From Candidatus Limimorpha equi (GTDB lineage: Bacteria > Bacteroidota > Bacteroidia > Bacteroidales > F082): a stretch of DNA of 7,290 nucleotides. The notes below the pieces were generated by a model. It saw only the letters and a program-made list of their open reading frames with translations. It did not search any database and was not told the DNA's origin. Location: NCBI GenBank assembly GCA_018065885.1, contig JAGHSL010000307.1, forward strand, positions 1 through 7,290, given 5' to 3'. Below, in pieces: positions 5,402 through 7,290 of the stretch. How positions within the stretch are numbered: position 1 is the stretch's first letter; each line of letters opens with the position of its first letter. The position numbers and the translations under genes are program-made.

Positions 5402-5501
5402 GCCTTTAGCACTTGGCTTATGGCTTTTGGTACGGTTTTGCCGAGGGTTCGCTACGACGACAGCCTCAACTCGCGGCGAAGCCAAGCCAAAGGCTAAAAG
5501 C
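5402..5501. repeat. Imperfect inverted repeat with heptamer-repeat arms
   Basis: Arms 5402-5419 and 5484-5501 are reverse complements at 15 of 18 positions and enclose a GC-richer 64-nt centre. Inside, GCCG (5440-5443) can pair with CGGC (5474-5477), and nearby GAGG/CCTC offer an alternative inner stem. Both arms are built of roughly 7-bp degenerate units such as gcttatg, gcttttg and, in the other orientation, gccaaag, gctaaaa, gctaatg. The element lies between the two divergent promoters of the methyltransferase gene and mutS. There is no coding signal in it. Confidence 0.65.
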
Positions 5502-5555
5502 TAATGGTCAGAAGCAAAATATTACTCCAAACAACCGCTGTTTTTCTTTTTTCCT

Positions 5556-5563
5556 TACTTTTG
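5556..5563 (+). promoter_or_regulatory. Candidate -7 promoter element for mutS
   Basis: TACTTTTG matches TAnnTTTG exactly, 21 nt before the mutS start codon, and predicts a leader of about 15 nt. No TTTG -33 box is found at normal spacing, so the call depends on the -7 element and position. Confidence 0.5.
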
Positions 5564-5584
5564 TCCTTCAAAATTTTGAAAATT

Positions 5585-7290
5585 ATGGCAGGTAAAGGTT
5601 TTGCGGAGACGCCGCTGATGAAGCAATATTATTCGTTCAAGGCTAAATATCCCGATGCGATGTTGCTTTTCCGCGTTGGCGATTTTTATGAAACGTATGG
5701 TGAGGATGCTATCAAATCGTCTGAAATTCTGGGCATTGTGTGTACGCGCCGTGGTGTTGGCTCGCCTTCCGAGGTCGAATTGGCAGGTTTCCCTTATCAT
5801 GCTTTGGATAATTATCTGCCGAAATTGGTTCGTGCCGGTCTGAAAGTGGCTGTCTGCGAACAACTCGAAGACCCGAAACTGGCCAAGAAACTGGTCAAAC
5901 GCGGCATCGTGGAACTGGTTACGCCAGGTGTTACTTATAATGATAATGTGTTGGAACAGAAGGAAAACAATTTCTTGGCTTCGGTGCATTTCGATAAAAG
6001 CGTGACAGGTGTTGCGTTTTTGGATGTCTCAACGGGTGAATTTTACTTGACGCAAGGCAATAACGAATACATTGACAAGCTTTTGCAGAGTTTCAATCCG
6101 TCGGAAGTGCTGCTGCAGCGCAACAAGAGAAAGGATTTCATTGATGCTTTTGGCGGCAAGTATTATTTGACGGTTTTCGACGATTGGGTTTTTACCGACG
6201 ATTATGCCAACGAAGTGCTGAACAAGCATTTCAACACGGTTTCGCTGAAGGGTTTCGGTGTTGATGATTTCCCGAAAGGCATTGTCGCTGCTGGCGCAGC
6301 TATTCATTATTTGCTTGAAACGCAGCATGATAAGATAAATCATATTGCTTCAATGTCGCGCATCGACCAAGGACAGTTTGTGTGGCTTGATAAGTTTACC
6401 ATTCGCAATCTGGAATTGCTGCATACAGCAAATATGAACGCCAAGACTTTGATTGATGTCATCGATAAGACGGTCTCGCCTATGGGTGGCCGCTTGATGC
6501 GCCGTTGGGTGGTGCTACCGTTGCGCAATAAGGAACAAATCGAGTCGCGCTACGAAGTGGTGGATTATTTTGTGCAGCATCGCGATGTGATTCAGAAGTT
6601 TCAGGACATTGTGCGTCAGGTCGGCGATTTGGAGCGCTTGATTTCAAAGGTTTCGCTGGCAAAGGTCAATCCGCGCGAGCTGTTGCAGGTTGGACGAGCT
6701 TTGGATCAGATTGAAGCTTTGAAGATGGCTTGTGAGTTATGCGGACATCCTTCTTTGCTGAAATTTGCCGAACAGCTGAATCCTTGCATTTCCATCCGCG
6801 ATAGGATTAAAAAGGAACTGAATCCCGATGCGCCGGCTTTGGTGTCGAAGGGTAATTATATAGGTGTTGGCGTTGATGCCGAACTCGATGACTTGCGCAG
6901 TCTTTCCCGTTCGGGCAAAGATTATCTTATTGGCATCCAGAAACGCGAGATGGAGGCAACGGGCATTTCATCGTTGAAAGTCGGCTACAATAATGTGTTC
7001 GGTTATTATCTGGAAGTGACCAATGCCCATAAGGATAAGGTGCCGCAGGAATGGATTCGTAAGCAGACGCTGACGAATGCCGAGCGTTACATTACTGAGG
7101 AACTGAAGGAATACGAACAGAAGATTTTGGGTGCCGAAGAAAAAATCAGCATGATTGAACAGCGCATCTACAATGAATTGGTGATGGCAGTTTCGGAATT
7201 TGTGGAGCCAATTCAAGTCGATGCGACTTTGGTTGCCCGTATCGATTGTCTTGTCAGTTTTGCTGATATTGCATTGAAATACAATTATGT
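5585..7290 (+). CDS. mutS: DNA mismatch repair protein MutS (5' part, runs off right edge)
   Basis: MutS recognises base mismatches and small loops in new DNA and recruits MutL. The frame begins MAGKGFAETPLMKQYYSFKA and stays open for 568 codons to the window end; family members have about 850-900 residues, so roughly the last third is outside. The mismatch-binding domain holds the Phe-x-Glu motif as Phe34-Tyr35-Glu36 in FRVGDFYETYG and the block ELAGFPYHALDNYLPKLV. The connector and lever follow, with SRIDQGQFVWLDKFTIRNLELL and TVSPMGGRLMRRWVVLPL typical of the core domain. The clamp region carries VGYNNVFGYYLEVTNAH and RKQTLTNAERYITEELKEYE (about 465-520). Walker A/B and the dimerisation end are not in view. 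The start fits the alignment of family N-termini, 21 nt after a -7 element. No frameshift or internal stop is seen. Phe-x-Glu marks it as true MutS1, not MutS2. Confidence 0.97.
   Translation, partial: MAGKGFAETPLMKQYYSFKAKYPDAMLLFRVGDFYETYGEDAIKSSEILGIVCTRRGVGSPSEVELAGFPYHALDNYLPKLVRAGLKVAVCEQLEDPKLAKKLVKRGIVELVTPGVTYNDNVLEQKENNFLASVHFDKSVTGVAFLDVSTGEFYLTQGNNEYIDKLLQSFNPSEVLLQRNKRKDFIDAFGGKYYLTVFDDWVFTDDYANEVLNKHFNTVSLKGFGVDDFPKGIVAAGAAIHYLLETQHDKINHIASMSRIDQGQFVWLDKFTIRNLELLHTANMNAKTLIDVIDKTVSPMGGRLMRRWVVLPLRNKEQIESRYEVVDYFVQHRDVIQKFQDIVRQVGDLERLISKVSLAKVNPRELLQVGRALDQIEALKMACELCGHPSLLKFAEQLNPCISIRDRIKKELNPDAPALVSKGNYIGVGVDAELDDLRSLSRSGKDYLIGIQKREMEATGISSLKVGYNNVFGYYLEVTNAHKDKVPQEWIRKQTLTNAERYITEELKEYEQKILGAEEKISMIEQRIYNELVMAVSEFVEPIQVDATLVARIDCLVSFADIALKYNY

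Noticed and set aside
5440..5485. Possible tRNA, because of a GGTTCGC string like a T-loop
   Set aside because: No acceptor stem, D-arm or anticodon arm can be arranged around it; inverted-repeat arms explain the region better.
5655..5843. Plus- and minus-strand frames overlapping mutS (5555-5989, 6029-6343, 6340-6528, 6480-6662, 6968-7216)
   Set aside because: The conserved mutS frame is continuous from 5585 to the window end and accounts for all of this DNA.

Overview
The window looks like ordinary chromosomal DNA from a member of the Bacteroidota, most likely the order Bacteroidales. Three things support this. Start codons lack Shine-Dalgarno sequences. Matches to the Bacteroides-type -7 promoter element TAnnTTTG lie upstream of all five main genes. 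The outer-membrane OmpA protein and the deoxynucleoside kinase have the form typical of that phylum. No transposase, integrase, phage gene, CRISPR array or RNA gene was seen.

Layout, left to right. Positions 1-96 hold the 3' end of a reading frame ending in a membrane segment and a basic tail. A leader with short tandem repeats precedes rocD (249-1481, +; ornithine aminotransferase), which is closed by a strong intrinsic terminator. A deoxynucleoside kinase follows (1663-2304, +), with a promoter element almost touching its start codon. The 488-nt gap 2305-2792 has no gene. It holds a degenerate array of 'atctgcggtttt'-like repeats, then the terminator of the converging gene. That gene is a large OmpA-family outer-membrane protein (4553-2793, -) with a structured leader. 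Upstream of it on the same strand is a small SpoU/TrmH-family RNA methyltransferase (5325-4795, -), separated by a 19-bp tandem repeat. Divergent from it is mutS (5585 onward, +), which runs off the right edge before its ATPase domain.

The genes do not form a pathway: arginine/proline metabolism, nucleotide salvage, envelope anchoring, RNA modification and mismatch repair sit side by side. Each seems to have its own promoter. No previously undescribed multi-gene system is visible. What deserves a second look is non-coding: four different short-repeat structures in four of the five gaps, a hairpin at the predicted 5' end of the ompA mRNA, and a nearly leaderless kinase transcript. Protein-level oddities are a non-canonical peptidoglycan-binding loop in the OmpA protein and a missing Arg in the kinase DRS-type motif.
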